Assembly (NCBI RefSeq): GCF_030815085.1
Contig: NZ_JAUSWG010000003.1
Length of the DNA stretch: 64,000 bases
From: Paraclostridium ghonii
GTDB taxonomy: Bacteria; Bacillota; Clostridia; Peptostreptococcales; Peptostreptococcaceae
Reading direction: 5' to 3' (one strand)
Made by a program: the position numbers and the translations under genes. Positions within the stretch are counted from its first letter, which is position 1. Every line of letters begins with the position of its first letter. The notes beneath the pieces are model-generated. The model was not told the DNA's origin. It did not search any database and worked only from the letters and a program-made list of their open reading frames with translations. This document shows positions 62,563 to 64,000 of this stretch, piece after piece.

Positions 62563-62820
62563 ATGATAAAAAGAGAATTTGAAATAAATGATATTGCTTA
62601 TTTAGCAAAAAGTAGAAGGCTTAAGGCTCATATTGATGGAAGTGAGACTAATACTAAAACTATATCTTTAAAGTTAGGAGATAAAGTTAAGATACTGGAT
62701 TATTATGAAGTTGAAAAGTATGGTTATTCTTATGAGGCAGAATTTAAAAAAGATGGAACTATATATATTATAAGAAAACATTTAAGTCAATCAGATTTAA
62801 AACCTAAAAATGAATTATAA
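62563..62820 (+). CDS. Small protein of unknown function
   Basis: 85 aa, charged, no TM. The arrangement of beta-rich LKLGDKVKILDYYEVEKYGYSYEAEFK (given by its ends LKLGDKVKILDYY and YGYSYEAEFK) suggests a small SH3- or KOW-like barrel, but I do not recognise a family. AAAAAGGAG upstream supports a real gene. Its last codons overlap the minus-strand dispersed element (copy C). Co-transcription with the pentapeptide gene is possible (30-base gap). Confidence 0.65.
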   Translation: MIKREFEINDIAYLAKSRRLKAHIDGSETNTKTISLKLGDKVKILDYYEVEKYGYSYEAEFKKDGTIYIIRKHLSQSDLKPKNEL

Positions 62821-62922
62821 AAAATTCACTTTGCTTGATCGAGTAAGTCTGGGAACTACCTTATATAGCCAACGAGTTCATACGTTACTCAATTTATAAG
62901 CTAGAAAATATATTTATCCACA
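62811..62922 (-). repeat. Dispersed DnaA-box/hairpin element, copy C
   Basis: Minus-strand copy of the elements at 8471 and 43848. Read 5'-3' on the minus strand it has TGTGGATAA (62922-62914), TTGAGTAACG, ACTCGTTGGC and AAGTGAATTTTTTATAAT. The plus strand from 62811 aligns without gaps to the complement of copy A over about 83 bases. It is more AT-rich and more decayed than copy A. Its T-run end overlaps the 3' end of the 85-aa gene. Confidence 0.58.
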
Positions 62923-62952
62923 GTTGAGTATAAAATATATTTTCCTATGAAT

Positions 62953-63003
62953 TAAAAAATAGCACGTTAATAATATAAATTATTAGTAGGGTGCTATTTT
63001 TTT
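62953..63003. terminator. Hairpin with T-run in the 430-base gap before the OCD gene
   Basis: AAAAAATAGCAC pairs with GTGCTATTTTTT; an inner TAATAAT/ATTATTA extends it. The gap from 63004 to 63250 otherwise shows only AT-rich DNA and the GAGGGGTG ribosome binding site near 63239-63245. Confidence 0.7.
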
Positions 63004-63250
63004 GCGCTTAAAGGAATTTATAGTACAATATTTAATTCATATTTAAAATAATTATACTTTTAACGTATTTAGAATTTTTAAATGGTAATATTTAACAATG
63101 GTGATTGAAATAAAAATAATAAATGGATACAATTATATTGTGAAAGTTTTTTCAAGTTAAGACTTTAGATATAAAAATTTATCACTATTTATATTTGACA
63201 TTAATTTTTCAGCATAAGAATTAATATTAAATTATATGAGGGGTGTTAAA

Positions 63251-64000
63251 ATGGAAACATTAAAAACAAGATATATTGATTTGCCTACTATGGCAAAATA
63301 TTTAAAATCAGTTGGTCCAGAAAATGTTATGAAACGTCTAGTTCCATATTTGGAAAGTGACTATAAGCGTTGGAACGAATTTCAAAAAATGCCAAGAACG
63401 GCACATCACAGCGATATAGGTGTTCTTGAATTAATGCCTATAGGTGATTCAGAGACTTATTCATTTAAATATGTAAATGGACATCCTGAAAATCCTAAAC
63501 ATAACTTTTTAACTGTAATGGGTATAGGTCTTTTAGCAGAAGTATCAACTGGATTTCCATTGTTTTTAAGTGAATTGACATTAACAACAGCCATTCGTAC
63601 AGCTGCTACTTCAGTAATGGCTGCAAAATATTTAGCTAAACCTAATCCGAAAAAAATGGCGCTAATTGGTAATGGTTGTCAAAGTGAATTTCAAGCTCTT
63701 GCATTTCATCACATATTAGGGGTAGAAGAAATTTATTGTTACGATGTAGATTCAGAAGCTACCAATAAATTGATAGATAACCTAAAAGATGTAAAAACCC
63801 TTAAGTTAATAAAATGTAATAGTACAAAAGAAGCATGTAAAGGTGTTGATATTATAACGACTGTTACTGCCGACAAGAGAAATGCTATAATTATTACACC
63901 AGATATGGTTGAACCAGGTATGCACATAAATGGTGTTGGAGGAGATTGTCCAGGAAAAACTGAACTGGATTCAAAAGTTCTTAATATGGGGGATGTATAC
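63251..64000 (+). CDS. Ornithine cyclodeaminase family protein, 3' end cut by window edge
   Basis: The first 250 codons. The mu-crystallin/OCD features seen are the N-terminal METLKTRYIDLPTMAKYL, RTAHHSDIGVLELMPIGD (around residue 52), the conserved SELTLTTAIRTAATS region (~113-127), the dinucleotide-binding KMALIGNGCQSEFQALAF (~136-153) and HINGVGGDCPGKTELD (~225-240, with the catalytic Asp). OCD converts L-ornithine to L-proline and ammonia using bound NAD. In Stickland-type clostridia this links ornithine to proline reduction. The C-terminal ~80-100 residues lie beyond the window. Confidence 0.9.
   Translation, partial: METLKTRYIDLPTMAKYLKSVGPENVMKRLVPYLESDYKRWNEFQKMPRTAHHSDIGVLELMPIGDSETYSFKYVNGHPENPKHNFLTVMGIGLLAEVSTGFPLFLSELTLTTAIRTAATSVMAAKYLAKPNPKKMALIGNGCQSEFQALAFHHILGVEEIYCYDVDSEATNKLIDNLKDVKTLKLIKCNSTKEACKGVDIITTVTADKRNAIIITPDMVEPGMHINGVGGDCPGKTELDSKVLNMGDVY

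Overview
The window is very AT-rich, its intergenic regions even more so than its genes. It has strong GGAGG-type ribosome binding sites, mostly plus-strand co-oriented operons, and the gene stock of an anaerobic, spore-former-type Firmicute: ETF-linked dehydrogenases, two-subunit PreT/PreA dihydropyrimidine dehydrogenase, a HrcA/CIRCE-controlled clpB, several 4Fe-4S DUF362 proteins and a PAS-GGDEF-HD-GYP protein. I infer Clostridia, most likely Peptostreptococcaceae (Paraclostridium/Romboutsia/Clostridioides-like). No phage, rRNA, CRISPR array or intact IS was seen. There is one tRNA, an initiator tRNA-Met near 61.7 kb.

Layout. 0-18.9 kb is a mosaic of small housekeeping and accessory genes: a partial ParB-like gene, methyltransferase, GrpB, MBL phosphodiesterase, an ABC exporter whose permease is fused to a CPBP protease domain, dUTPase, a ferric-reductase-like membrane protein behind a probable Fur box, a hydrolase, secreted and lipoproteins, MTA/SAH nucleosidase, a maltose acetyltransferase gene broken by one amber codon, a DUF362 iron-sulfur protein, a C_GCAxxG protein with a TDT transporter, and an S41 protease. 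19.6-26.6 kb carries a giant tandem 5'-nucleotidase, an alkyl-sulfatase and a TauE/SafE exporter.

27.1-36.9 kb is a coherent catabolic island: a divergent RpiR-type regulator, then SDR, FAD-linked (AGPS/GlcD-like) dehydrogenase, FGGY kinase, EtfB, EtfA, BCCT transporter and MFS transporter, all on one strand. The likely logic is import, NAD- and flavin/ETF-linked oxidation of a polyol or hydroxy-acid-like compound, and phosphorylation. The substrate cannot be named from sequence.

37.5-64 kb holds a lipoprotein, preTA, clpB, an orphan ChlI-like AAA+ ATPase, a second DUF362 protein, a candidate EVE-HNH modification-dependent endonuclease, a GHL10 glycosidase-like protein, a YdjM-like membrane protein, DUF2971, the glutamate symporter GltS, a PPOX-like protein, the cyclic-di-GMP protein, sbcDC, a second BCCT transporter, a patatin, tRNA-fMet, a pentapeptide-repeat protein and a truncated ornithine cyclodeaminase at the right edge.

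The least explained material is non-coding. A ~316-nt RNA-like element occurs in three near-identical plus-strand copies (19.2, 26.7, 37.0 kb), with a paired 5' helix showing compensatory changes and a strong 3' terminator. In two copies it directly follows an 80-nt palindromic repeat or its truncated form. A second dispersed element (8.5, 43.9, 62.9 kb) combines a DnaA-box-like nonamer, a conserved hairpin and a T-run end. Third, a 128-nt foldable insert lies between the Shine-Dalgarno and the start codon of the second BCCT gene. All calls come from reading the sequence by eye; no database search was run.
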